The notes: a model not told the origin generated them from the letters alone. A stretch of 64,000 bases of DNA from Hirudinaria manillensis (GCA_034509925.1 CM067534.1:1273501-1337500), one strand, 5' to 3'; positions 27,512 through 40,109 are shown, counted from the stretch's first letter. Translations and numbers: made by a program.

Positions 27512-28346
27512 ATGGCCAGCAGTTCATTCTTCGTTGGACAACACGCGGCGAGCGGTCTCGGCTTCAGGAATCCGAGTCTCCAGTTCGACTACGACGGACA
27601 CTATCCCCACTACCATCAGAAATCTGCGGGCGACGGACCCCCCTTCCAGACGGAGATCAATACCGGTTACTATGCCGGGCTCGGTGCGCCTTTTCCTACC
27701 GGAGAAGCGACGGATTCTTCCGGAAACTTCGGTCTCAATCTCACCGGCCACTTTGGCTTCCACGCTCCTACGAATGCTGGTTGTTTTACTGGCAGTCAGA
27801 AGAACTTTTTGTCGCTCTCCAATTCCCAGGGATCGTTGAGTGCCGATGCCGGTGGCCAAGACAAGTTCACAGAGGGCAGTGGCTCGGCCATTTCGAGCTG
27901 CTACGAGCCCGTCTCGAGCGACAAGTCCGGTCTTAGCTCCGAGAAGCAGCCCTTTGAACCGAGGCACCACCAGTTACCCTGCTACCCTGGCAGTCAGCAA
28001 TTCCATCTCTTCGGCAACCAGCATCCGCAGACCAATCTGACCGGTCACTACAACATTCACAACATCTCGTCCAAGATTATTCCACCCCCTGTATCTGTCT
28101 ATCAGGGTGTACCTGGATACCAGCAGGGACCACACCTGTACCATCCCTACGATAGCTTCTACGACGATCCATCTGGTCTGCTGTTTCAGGCCAATTCCAG
28201 AAATATTTTGAGGTCTTCTGACGGTAGCTGCCTTTCCGGGAGAAAAGTTGTGGGGACGGGTGCAGACAAGTTGCTAGGCTCCAATGGCCCGGCCAAGTCC
28301 CCCATCATATTTCCGTGGATGAAAAAGATGCACACCAGATCGTCAG
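27512..28346 (+). CDS. Hox5: Hox gene, coding exon 1 (Hox5/Scr-like)
   Basis: First coding exon of a homeobox transcription factor acting in the nucleus in axial patterning. The ATG at 27512 opens MASSSFFV, which resembles the short N-terminal S-S-x-F-V motif of Hox4/5 proteins; frame upstream of it is low-complexity UTR-like sequence. Residues 1-278 are rich in Gly, Ser, His, Tyr and Pro, as usual for Hox N-termini. The exon ends with the hexapeptide IFPWMK at residues 266-271 (28307-28324), the contact for PBC/Exd cofactors, then KMHTRSS. The donor is CAG|GTATGG at 28346/28347, and the exon leaves one base of a split codon. An intron between hexapeptide and homeodomain is the classic Hox architecture. 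Reading past the donor gives only repeat-like residues and then a stop. What is seen: motif, donor and frame. Inferred: Hox5 rather than Hox4 paralogy, mostly from exon 2. Confidence 0.93.
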
Positions 28347-31223
28347 GTATGGTGGAAGTTTTATTTCAGATTCATCCATCCATCCGTCCATTAACCCAAC
28401 CATTTATATACGTTGATTATTTTTGTTTATTTACTAGTAATGTTATGTTGGTCGTTTGTTTGTTATTAAGTTTATGTTTATGATTTTGTTGAAGGATATT
28501 TTTCAGCCGAGATAATTTTGGTTTTAAATTATTTTCCTACTAATTCCACGTGGTGCTTTTAATTTTATTTTATCTCATTTTATTTGCAAAATTGCTATGT
28601 TAAAGTAAATATATTGTTCTGATATTAAATCAAAAATTTAAAAAATTCTGCAGCCATTTTAATATTCAGATAAATTTAAATTGAACGAAATTTTAAAATA
28701 AAAATCAGAAAATGTCGTCTTCGTCATCCTCATCGCGTCGTAAAACAGCAGCAACAAGACCATCAACAACATTATCAACATATCAACAATTGCAACAACA
28801 ACATCAACAGCATCATCATCATCATCAACTCCACAAGTCCACTTTGGCTTTCAAATCCCCATCAACTCGAAACCACTTTCATTCTTTGTTGCAGAAATTC
28901 GGACGATGTTTTTTTGTTTCTGTTTTCGTTTTTTGTTGTTTTTTCATTTGAAACTCTTTGTTCAACAAAAAGCTGATTACAAGCGTCCAATTCGTTAAGT
29001 CTCAGAAACCTTATTCTCAGGGGTGTGAGTATGTGCTTGTGTGTGGGTGGGTTTCGCTTGCTGTTATAGAAGACGGCCATAATGAGCCCAACGGGGAGTA
29101 TGGCTCTTTTGGGACGGTTGTCAAACATTACATTGGTGCGTTTTGTGGTCTATGAAATTTGTTTTGAAGGACTGAAATCAATATGTCGAATGATTTTCTA
29201 TGCTTTCTCTTCATGGCTGCCATGTAACACTTTCAGTAACACTTTCGGGGGTTGGGCTGATCCGTGGATTCACCCCAACTCACCCACTCCTCCTTCAACA
29301 TGTGGCGGACCATTCCACCCCAACCCTGAACACGGCGAAATGGTCACCACCTGAAGATTGATGGATTTCCCACGTCTTCTAAAAATGTCCCAATCTGGCT
29401 ATCGTTCAATTAACACCTTTCGTATTGAGAGGAAAAGCAACAAAAAAAAGGCAACTTTCGATTCTTTCTTGAGGCCATTTTGCCTCTTCGGTGGGGTGAT
29501 TTGGGGGGGTTTTTTTGGAGGGAGGGTGGCGGGTGTTTCGAGGGTTTATGGGTTGTGGAGTTATTTCGTGGGGTTTTTTTTTAATTTTTTTAGATTTTAT
29601 TTGACGTGTGAATGAAGGAAAACTGTCAGACAGGACGGCAAGGAAACGATTTTTAAAGACCCGACACGAGTGAAGAGTGAACTCTTTTTTTTTCTCTCTG
29701 AATTTGAGAAATCCATGACGTGCCCGTCGTCCTGGGTAAAGTAGTGCCTGTTTAGTACTTCCTGGCTGGAAAGATGACCCGGATTAGGATCCCACACGTC
29801 GATCCCATCCATGACGGCATTATTGACCATCTATTGGGCGTTTATATTATAATAAGTTATGACGTCATATTATAAATTTATAAATTTAATTATTCCAATC
29901 CGTTTGAATGGATTTTGAAAGAAAGCGATAGCATATACAGTCGTTATTATAATTGTGACTAATTTGTTTATTATTATTAAGTCTTTTAATTATTCATTAG
30001 CGTCGTCGTCATCGTTGTTATTGTTGTTGTTAGCTAAAATCATTAACGCCTAATTAATTATTCAGAAGAAGGGGAATTTTTTTGCAAGAAGTTTTTATTT
30101 TTAAGGAAAAAAATTAATGTTTTTATCTGCTCAGCATCTTCTCATGTTCAGATAACCTCGTTTCTGATACGAACTTTGACAGGATAATTGCCGTGATATT
30201 TATTTAATATTAATAAATAATAATAGTATATTAATAATAATAATAATAATAATCGTCATCATTCAGTATTATTTATAAAAATTTATTCTCAAAAAACCTA
30301 TTATTTGAAACAAATCTTTCAAAGAATGCATTCTTTTCTAGTTTATTAATCATAGAGAGATCGATTTATGGATAATTCTTCCTCATTCTGCACGTACTTT
30401 TCAGTAATAATTAGTATTTATGTCAGTAATTCTAAGTAATTCTCGGTAATTTTTAGTATTTTTCAGTATTTACCATTATTTCTCAGTAATGCTCAGTAAT
30501 TCTCGCGAGTTTCCAGTCAAAACTTACGTCAGTTTTGAGACGTCTTTGTTCCAGGGGAAGATGAAAATGGAGATATTTGCCTTTGTAGCTTTGTATCTCT
30601 TCAGGGATCTCTTAGGGGATAGTTATCAGGAGAGTGGTGGTGGTGATGATGATGATGATGATGATAGTCTTGATAAGGATAGCCATGATACTTATTAGGA
30701 TGATGATGACGAAGCTGATGATCCACTAAAATGAAATTGGATGAATTGGATTTAGCTATTACCGTGCATAACCACCGGCATCACCAAGATCATCATCATC
30801 ATCATCACCAATCCATCATCATCATCAACAACAGCAACACATTCCATCGGTTCTTCAGTCCATGGCAGAACATCTGGAACGTCCAAGACAGGATGACGCC
30901 GTCCTACTTAAAGCAGGTTTTGAACTCGGAATCTTTCGGTTCAACTCCTTCTCCTTCTTCTTTATCATCACCAACAATAACATCATCATCATCAACATCA
31001 TCATCATCATCATCGTCGTCGTCATCGTCGTCATCGTTGTCTTCGTCTTCTTCTACTTCTTGAAGCCTTCTTTAATGCAAAAGACATGCACTTGTTGTAT
31101 TGCATCTGCCTTGGGGTTTCCTGGGATTGATTGAAACATTCGTAAATTAATTTCCCCATTTTTTTTGTAATAATTGTTTTGTATTCATTTGTTTGTCTTT
31201 TTGCTGGAAGTTTTAGAAAATTT

Positions 31224-31440
31224 AAGGTACACATTTTATCAATAATTATGTGCCAATGAATATTTTTCTTAATAATATTATTATTATTAATATTATTATT
31301 AATTCAAGGTACACATTTTATCAATAATTATGTGCCAATGAATATTTTTCTTAATAATATTATTATTATTAATATTATTATTAATTCAAGGTACACATTT
31401 TATCAATAATTATGTGCCAAGTTTATTATTATTATTATTA
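31224..31440. repeat. 82-bp tandem repeat, 2.4 copies
   Basis: AAGGTACACATTTTATCAAT begins at 31224, 31306 and 31388. The first two units look identical over all 82 bases; the third breaks off after TGTGCCAA into ATT repeat. Identity implies a very recent duplication or an assembly artefact. Confidence 0.95.
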
Positions 31441-33899
31441 ATAAACAAATAAAACAGTATGCGCTATAATGAAACGATCCATTGTTAGTCTATTGGCGCC
31501 TGCGTACGGCAGAAGTCATTGTTTTCTCAGGTCCAGTAGGGTCATGTTTAATTAATTACAAAAGGTCACCGAAGGTCACAAAAGGTTAATTTACTCACTC
31601 GACGGCCTAGACCCATTGTAATTTGTTGTAATGACGACGACGATGATGACGATAGTGATGATGATGACGACGATGACAGATTTAATTAGCCCACAGCATC
31701 GTTAGCGATGATGAAATATGATAACGAATCTGACGATGTTGACTTTAATATGATGACGTTGATGATGTTGATTTCGATGATGATCATGATGATGATGATG
31801 ATAGAAAGACTGCTGACAGGCGATGATGACGACGATGGTGATGATGATGATGATGATAATAGTGGTATTAGTTACACCGGTGTTGAACGCAACAATGAAC
31901 TTCCAAAGACGTCTGCTCTCACAGCGGGAGTGGAAAACCGGCGTCGAATCGTTTGAAATGCAAAGGAGGACCACACAAGTCGTTGGCTGCCGATGTCGGG
32001 TCTTGAACCCGCTGTGAACGGGTCGGGCCGATGAAACGTGAAATTGAAATCAGAACATGAGATGTCAGTTTACTAGAGCAACGTCGTTTGACAAAAAACG
32101 ATGACGACAACGCCGATGAATAATTGAAAGACTTAATTATAATAAGCAAATTAGTTGTAACGATAAATTACACATATTGTAATAATTAGTTATAATAAAT
32201 GTGTGACGGCACTGCAGGTTATAAAATGTAACATAATAAGGAATTGAAATTCGACCATTCATGCTACTATTGTGCTTTGATGGTGGATAGTCATGAATAA
32301 ATATTTATGTTTATATTATTTGTTTGATATTTCTGGCTTTAATTTTGTAAATTACTTATCCTTCATCTTTAATCTATTTTGCTGCATTAGCAGAGAAGAA
32401 AAAAATGCTTTTCCCAAGGTGAGGATGTCTAAATTGTATTACGTAATATTTAACGAGAGAAGTAGTCCAAAGATTCTAGTTCTTTAATAACCGCTAAACG
32501 AATACATGAATATGATTTACGTGTGTCAATTTCTGAATCGCTAGGGTGGAAGAGCAGGATTCTTCTCCAGCACCTATGGACTGACCATGAAATTGTCCTT
32601 TTAAGATAAACAACCAGGTCGGACTTAGATACGATATCAAAAGATGACAGTCCAAATTGGATCATAAAGATCTTGCTTTCGAAATGGAAATTTTTGAGAT
32701 CCTTTGATATCAATGGATTTAAAGTTATTTATTCGAAGAACTGAATTATTTATTTTTTTTTTATATTTATAAATCGCAATTCCGTTTAAAACAGTTTCGA
32801 GACAAATCTGTCCAGTTGGACATCTGATTTCGAGCACTTAGTAATGACTTACAATAGGAACTTCTGCCAAAAGATTGCAGCAGTCGTAGATACAGCAGTC
32901 TCTGATGATTCTAATCGCCAAAACATGTAATTAATCAACGAGTGTTGATGGCAACTTGAGAGATTAAGATTAACAACCTCCGAGCACGAATCGTCTGCGT
33001 GTTTCTGAGCATCGATCCGCTCGGATGGCGGCAAATGCTCTTGGCAGGATTTGAACTGCCCTCGTTAGGGTCGGGGTTCAAATGGGGTCGAGTTTTGATC
33101 GGTATTTTTATTCTATTTTATTTTATTGCAGATAATTACGACCTTGGATGATTTTTATTAAAAAATGCTTGTGCCATCGATCTGTCAGAAGTTGTTCAGA
33201 CAATTCTACCTAGATGTAAACACTGGAATGTAATCGCGTGAAATGCATCTATGAAAAATCAACTAATACACTGAAGGATGCAATTTTATGCACGTGATTT
33301 CGACCTATATTTTCTCTGTTTCAAATGATAAAAAGTAATAATTGACAATAAAAAAATATCTCTATTTCTCTCTTTCTTTCTCTCTCTCTATGTCTGTCTG
33401 TCTGTCTGTCTGTCTCTGTCTCCGTCCGAATGTCTGTCTACCCACTGTACGGCTTTGAGTACCAGGGGAGTGGAGACAATCCATCACTCGTTGCAGCCAC
33501 GGGTTATTACAATCTCATTAATCGACATCAGACGTTTGCAAATTGAGCAAATGTATACCTGAGTCTCTAACTGCTCGTCTGCTCGCCATTTTTTTTATTT
33601 CCCTCCAAAAAGGGACGCGAACAGGTGAATTTGAAAGGCTGAAAGGATTCGATACGTCGCTTAGAAAAAGATTAAAATAAAAAATGAAATAATAATAATA
33701 ATCATAATAATCATAATCATAATCATGACCATAATCATAATCATCATCATAACAATCATAATAACAGTCATAATATTTATCTTACTAATGCTAGTAATTT
33801 ATAACAAATTAATTCGTATTATTACTAGAATTTGTAACGTTAGTACTGCTATAGTAACAGCATTAACAGCAGTAATAATAATTATTATTATGAAATGCC

Positions 33900-33934
<35 letters not shown>

Positions 33935-35021
33935 TAATAATAATAATTGTTGCAAGAATAACAACTGATACAGGCGTAATATTTTCCATTCTGAAACGAT
34001 TGATGACCGATAAAGATCTTTCGACATCAGAGGAAAAAAACTACGGATTCTCTGTCGGCTGAGCGATGATCAAAGTGCTTTCGTAAAGCGCTACAAAAAT
34101 GAAAGGAAAGAAAAATTTTTTTTGTTTTTTGTTTTTGGAAAGAAATTGTTGTTTGAGGAATCGGATGAATGGATGGTCGATTGGAGGTGATGTTTCATAA
34201 GGGGGAATGTCAGATGACGATGACGACGATGTCATGTCGATGATGACGATGACGACGATGTCATGTCGATGATGACGACGACGATGATGACTGTGATATG
34301 TCGATGATGACGAATGACGGCTATGACGATGAGGATGATTATATTTCGATGTGATGAGCATATATATGACGATTACATGTCGAGGTGTTGGTGACAATGA
34401 TGATGATGATGACGATGGAACGATAATGGTGATGATTAAGCCGATGCTAGCGGCGTTGACATGACGATGACAACGGATGTGACGTGACGATTCTTCTGAT
34501 GACGTGATTAGTCATTTCGTTGTTATGCAACAATTATAATAATAATATTTATTATTATTATTATTATTTATTTTAAATTTTCCTGCATGCCATGTCGCTT
34601 ATATCAGTTGACGCAAAGATATTTTCTAAAGAACCAATCATGCTTTGACCGCTTCTTTGTCAGACCTCGCATTCAAAGCTTTGTACGGTCTCTTCTGCAG
34701 ACACGTTTCAAGCCTTTTGAATGCTGTGTTTAGAATTTTTTATATTATTTGTTAATTTTATAATAATTAAAGTAATATTACGATCAATTGGGTTGTAAAT
34801 ATTGAGGTTTAATCATTTTATTCGCATTTAATCGCAAAATATTTCGCAGAATTTGTTGAAATTTAAGAGGAAAATGGACTGAAAAATGATCGACAATTCG
34901 AAACACGCATCGATCTCTCCTATTCGTTCATAGGACGAGGTTAAAAATAGATTTCACCTGGGAACCAATCAGATGCTGATGTTCTGAATCATTATAAAAA
35001 GATTACCATAGGGAAAATTGT

Positions 35022-35055
<34 letters not shown>

Positions 35056-36807
35056 TTGTTATTATTGAAGTTATCTTACTATTATTGTTATTATTATCAT
35101 AATATTTTCCTTGGCAATATTCTTTCTCAGAAATGGTCATTTAAGTGACTGGTCCCCTAAAAATGGCACTTGTAATGTGATTTTTTTTTACAATTACTTT
35201 TTCAATTCTTCAAAAAAAAACCTAAAAACAATTATTATCCATTTAAGATGAATTTAATCATCTAATCAACGTTTATTATTTTCCTCTTGTTAATTGGGTC
35301 ACGAATCTAGAGCGAAACCGATCAGTCATCCGTTAGAAAAAGCAGTATCAACTTCCGGCCGCCATTTTTTTCTCATTTTCAACGCTCGTCAGTCCATCTA
35401 GCGAAACCCAAGAGCGACTGAACGAAGCTGAATGACAGTCGAATGCTTGCTCTTCTATGCTTATCTATGAAAGCATCGACTGAGCAGATATGACAGGCTC
35501 GTGTAATTATATTGGCCCTCGGGTCCAGACAGAATGGAGACTCGAGGTTTTTTTTTTTTTGAGACGCCGATGTGGGGTGGCCCCCTAGCACGTGGTGCGG
35601 GCCGCGTGGCCAGGTATGCAGACCCTTCTTCGAATTGAAAATGAATGGCTTAGCTCTTCTTACGAGATGAGGTTCTATAGCAGTTCCAGATTTTAATGAA
35701 GTTAGTGGCGACTGGAAGCTTTTCCATGGTCTGAGGAGCCATTGTTTCGGATGATTCTGAATTTCAGGTTTTGGAAGATGAATTTTCTTTGGAATCGTAG
35801 TCTGTCTGTCCTATTGATTCGTTGCTGGATAATTAACCAAGATTCCATTCAAAAAATGTCGGTACAGGAAGAGGTAAAATGTACTCAAAGACCTTTCGAA
35901 TGATAATAATGAAATCTCGTTTCTTAAAGATTTAATTTAAAAAAAAACAAAAGGGAGATGAGTAGAAAAAAAAGAGAGAGACAGAGACAGACAAAAAGAA
36001 TTGAATAATTCGGAATAATTATGTTTCCAATTTAATGTCTGGAATTAGTCCATGTTAAATCCAGCCGTGGATATGATTTCTTTTTGTGGACAAAAGGTAA
36101 AAGATACCTCCACTGTGCCACTGACGGAAGCTTGCGTGATCATATCGTCATATTCCTGATGACGATGACGCTGGTAATGATGATGACGATGACGCTAATA
36201 ATGATGATGACGACGATGATGATGAAGATGGTGATTGCGATGATGACGATTGCTGGTAGATTCGAGATCATTAATTTTCGCAGATGTGTGTTTGTTCTAT
36301 GGTTTTTTTTTAATCAGAGATTGAATTAATCATCTTTGTATGCACAGTAATAATAATGGCATTAATGAATAATATTCTTTATATCTATTAAGTTGTGTTT
36401 TACATATTATTAACACTTATTATATATAATACTAGGTTCTTTTCAATCATTCATTTTCATTTATTGTTATTATTACTATTCATAATTAATGTCTAGTTCA
36501 ATTTGATTAATCGATTAAATAATAGAATAAATTAAAAGAAACCGAATGTTCGTCAATTCCAGGTACACGGTAGCCGTCTGGGCGTGTCTCTAGACTGCAT
36601 TCTCCGAGGGTTGGGTGGATGGGTGGGATGTGGTCAAGTAGGAAGAGACCCTAGGGGGCTGTGTCCAAAGAGGGACGGACCATTGAGGGTTTTGGCCTGC
36701 TATGGACAGACCCTGGGGGCGTGTTACATAGCTAGAGAGGGCAGTCATAATAAATCTCTGGATGGCATTATTCCTTTTCTTTATACTCTCAATTTTTATT
36801 TTTAGAC

Positions 36808-36821
36808 GTTGTCATGGAGAC
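36808..36821. promoter_or_regulatory. RFX-type X-box inside the Hox intron (GTTGTCATGGAGAC)
   Basis: A weaker but consensus-compatible X-box, 820 bp before coding exon 2, at the edge of the GC-rich island 36560-36780. Confidence 0.3.
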
Positions 36822-37630
36822 AAAATCGCGGATGAGTTAATTAAGTTTTAATCACTGATCCTCTTTAAACTCCGACGTCTCCTGGGAGATTGTTACCTAC
36901 TCCACGTTCTGTTGGAGTTGGGTATCCTTTGATGGGAGCGTTATAGGTGTAAACGCTTAATCTTACGAGACAGTCTCACAGACGCCTCGTGTCTTGTCTC
37001 TTGTTGATGATGATGATGCTGATGTTGCTGTAGTTGCTGGATGAGTGGATGGATGGGTGAATAGGGGAGTGTGGGTGAAAGAAATAACTGGAATTATCTT
37101 TGTCTTTGAAGCTCCTTTTGAAATTGGTTACGGATGAACTTCCAAATACACATTCACACGTGCATAGAATCAGAAATACGAGACGAGGTGAAACGTGAAG
37201 TCGCTGTTTGTTTTAGTCAGAGACCCCCTCATTCGGTACTGTACGGTGTTGAATAATAAATAAACAAACACTTAATTATGCATGAGCATCGATTGATCGT
37301 CCAATCAATTGCACGGAACTGGAATTACGGGAACGACTTGAAAAGCATTTAGAAAGTGTTTTGTTTTCCATAAATTACAAACATTTAAGTGAAATTTCGT
37401 GAAAAAGAACTCTCGGGACCAAAAATATCTGAATTTTGTATTTATTTATTTTTATCTAAATTGAGTTTTACTCATTCAAATAGTCATAATCAGCCTCTTT
37501 ATTTGTAATTATCAAATTATAACAATCATAATCGTTGATTAATCACAGCACTCGAACGGCCTAGTAAACTAGTAAATTAGGTCAGGTCAACCCCACTCAA
37601 ACTCATCATGGATTTTTTCCAATTTCACAG

Positions 37631-38253
37631 GATCATCCGGTACGACGTCTGGCTCAGTCAGCGGCGGTTCGACTCCGGCTAACGGCAGCTTCTTCAGCGA
37701 CGTGACGCTGTCGGCAGCCGACAAGCGAGCGAGGACCAGCTACAGTCGCTACCAGACGCTGGAGTTGGAAAAGGAATTTCACTTCAACAGGTACCTGAAC
37801 GGGAGGCGACGGATCGAGATAGCCCACTCTCTGGGCCTGACAGAGCGACAGATCAAGATCTGGTTTCAGAATCGTCGCATGAAGTGGAAGAAGGACAACC
37901 GAATGCCGAACAGCAAGAGCGGAAAGATCGGCAGCTCCAACGCCGGCTCCTCGTCCGGGTCGTGTGGCGGAGCCGGTCAGTCGAAGAATGGCTCGTCGAC
38001 GACAGGCAACGTCACCGGACGAGAGGGCTCCTTCGACGACTTCCCGGAGAGCTTCGAGGGAGAGGAATACGACGGCGAAGACGACGACGAAGACGAAGAA
38101 GACGATCAGGATCAGGAACAGAAGACCAGAGAGGAGGGCGGAGGAGATCCAAATGCCAATCAACAGCAACAACAACCACAAAGGACGGGTCTGATGTTGC
38201 AGGGCGAAACAGGCCTGCATCCGTCTGGTTATGCCAGTCTACAGCAGATCTAG
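37631..38253 (+). CDS. Hox5: Hox gene, coding exon 2 with homeodomain (Hox5/Scr-like)
   Basis: The acceptor is TTTCACAG|GA at 37630/37631. Two bases complete the split Gly codon (residue 279) and the frame runs to TAG at 38251-38253, giving 485 residues with exon 1. A Ser/Gly linker (280-308) leads to the homeodomain at 309-368 (37720-37899). Helix 3 has the canonical [14 protein letters not shown] with Gln50 and Asn51. KRART at the N-terminal arm, [11 protein letters not shown] in helix 1 and the KKDN end fit Hox5/Scr best. The following RMPNSK looks more like the Hox4 KLPNTK flank, so Hox4 is the alternative. Positions 27-28 read Asn-Gly where Antp-class proteins nearly always have Thr-Arg. 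The tail has a Ser/Gly/Asn stretch (about 373-412), an acidic run (426-441), five Gln (456-460) and ends in LQQI. Codon use is GC-richer than the surrounding DNA, which supports selection on the coding sequence. Confidence 0.95.
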
Positions 38254-38312
38254 TCACTGACGAAATGATGTTTCGGACTTCCAACTGGAATATTATTATC
38301 TGTTCTACTTCG

Positions 38313-38318
38313 AATAAA
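38313..38318 (+). terminator. Polyadenylation signal of the Hox gene
   Basis: A canonical AATAAA lies 60 bases after the TAG stop and is followed by CA-rich and then T-rich sequence, as expected around a cleavage site. Other AATAAA words further down are less informative because the DNA is AT-rich. Confidence 0.55.
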
Positions 38319-39854
38319 CAACAACAACAACGCCATCATTTATCGCAATTGTTATAAAAATATTTTTTTGTCTTTGTTTTTTTTTTTTATAATTAAACAT
38401 GAATTACCACGTTTCCATAAAAAAATATTTCAAACATTTCGTCTAGGCTGCAAGATCTCCATTGCCCTGCATTTCATGACCTGGCACGCAACGTAGGATT
38501 TCATTCATTCATCCATTCATCCATTCATTCATTCAACCATCCATCCATCCATTTATTCATTCATTCATTCAATCGATCAATCATTCATTCATCCATTAAT
38601 CCATGCCTGATCTCAGATGCACGACGGATGAACATGCGATCTGTAAATATAATGAAGAAGAGAAGGAAAAAAAGTAGAATGTAATCTTTACAAGCGTCCA
38701 ATTGTCTCGCGATTGATTGTAAATTTACAATCCTCTCCCAATCCCCATTTGGGGACTTATTCCACTCTAAAAGCAGTTCCTCAGTTGCGCTATTGACAAT
38801 CACTCGTCGAAAGGGTAATCGTATTTTGCGAGGATTTTTTTATTTCGGATCCAATAAATTGGCGATAAATGCAGAAAATTGCAGGAAATGTTTGGATTTT
38901 TGGCGGAATTTTATTATATTTACATCGATTTATTTCTTTTTGCACAAGTTTATGCACCTTTTATTTCTCGATTCTCATTTTGACCTTCTGAGCGATGTGT
39001 ACATTGTACACTGTACGTTGTCCTTTTTCTGGAGGGTAAATTGTACTAAGACGTAACTTGTACTTAGCGAGAATTTGTACAAAATCTGTACCGGATGTTG
39101 ACAGATTTTCGTTCGTATTTTCAATTAAAGATTTCAGTTTTTTTTTTAAATTTGAATTATAAATTTTATTTCTCGGGTTTTATTTGCCGGAAAATGTTTT
39201 ATTCTAAAATCGCGACGCCAATGATAGCAATAACTTATTCATCAATAACCATTTTCAACTTTGCATTGGACTGGATGTTCATAATATTTACCAATAATAG
39301 CAACAACAATTAAAATTACGAACAATTATAATATAAGTATATGTATAATTATAATATATTCCTTCTATATTATTCTTACATTTTTAATAATATAATATCA
39401 TATCAATAATAGTAAAAACAGAGCAATTGGAAGTTAGAAACAAATATAGTAAAATATAATCTACCAGTAAAATCTCTAAACACTTTAATTATTGTTGTGA
39501 AATGTTTTAAAAAATAATTTAAAAATTAAATGAATAAATATATAATTTTAATAACCAGGATGCGTTGAATTCGGAATTGGAATAGAGAGATCTTTTAGAT
39601 TTTATGAGGTAAAAGAATTACTTTCATTATGTTGATAATTATATTCTTTACAAGTTGGCCTACAAAAATCCTGTGTAATATTAAACAAGGGGAACCATAC
39701 AAAGACCAAAACATTAATACATTATTATTATTATACACAGAATATTATACAATACAGAATTGTATACAAGAATTTCAATTATTATTTACAATTCGAGCCA
39801 AACATGAATCCATCAATTGAATCATTAATGAAGATTAAATATAAATCACTTTGT

Positions 39855-40108
39855 AATCTGAAAAGCAATATTTGTATAAATACACTTCTTATATTTATTT
39901 CATGGTCCACCTCAAGATTGCATTAATATTAATATATTCATTAAGGAATAATTTATTATCAAATTCTTTCAACTTGAGACCTTTAATCTATAAAGCAATA
40001 TTTATATAAATATACTTCTTGTATTTATTTCCTGGTCAATCTAAAGAGTGAATTAATATTAATTCATTAAGGAATAATTTATTTTCAGAGTCTTTTCAAG
40101 TTGAGATC
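39855..40108. repeat. 130-bp tandem duplication, diverged
   Basis: Unit 1 (39855-39984) and unit 2 (39985-40108) share AAGCAATATTT, TATAAATA, ACTTCTT, TATTTATTTC and CATTAAGGAATAATTTATT in order, at roughly 85 percent by eye. Confidence 0.85.
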
Positions 40109-40109
40109 A

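Larger units (their letters stand above)
28347..37630 (+). other. Intron of the Hox gene (9284 bp)
   Basis: The intron runs from GTATGG to a pyrimidine-rich TTTTTTCCAATTTCACAG and interrupts the frame after codon position 1. No second homeobox or convincing alternative exon is visible inside it. It holds CAN-type low-complexity DNA (28.71-28.85 kb), a G-rich stretch near 29.49-29.57 kb, the 82-bp tandem repeat at 31.22-31.44 kb, GAT/CAT arrays (30.64, 30.79, 30.98-31.05, 31.63-31.85, 34.2-34.4 and 36.16-36.25 kb) and GC-richer patches at 35.3-35.8 and 36.56-36.78 kb. Short open frames here are repeat read-through. A 9-kb intron at this position is long but not unknown, and it often carries Hox enhancers. 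Confidence 0.88.

Noticed and set aside
28712-28951. Ser/Gln/His-rich 79-codon frame in the Hox intron
   Set aside because: TCG, CAA and CAT repeats explain it; including it as an exon would disrupt the normal hexapeptide-homeodomain structure.
31995-33050. T-arm-like CGGGTTCAAGACCCG (minus, near 32 kb) and AGTTCAAATCC (minus, near 33.04 kb)
   Set aside because: Isolated arms without the rest of a cloverleaf; possibly old SINE remnants but not supportable as RNA genes.
36584-36805. 73-codon frame in the GC-rich intron island
   Set aside because: No recognisable motif and no flanking splice sites in a compatible phase; more likely conserved non-coding DNA.
37654-38220. Long open frame antisense to Hox exon 2
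   Set aside because: Shadow of the GC-rich homeobox coding strand.
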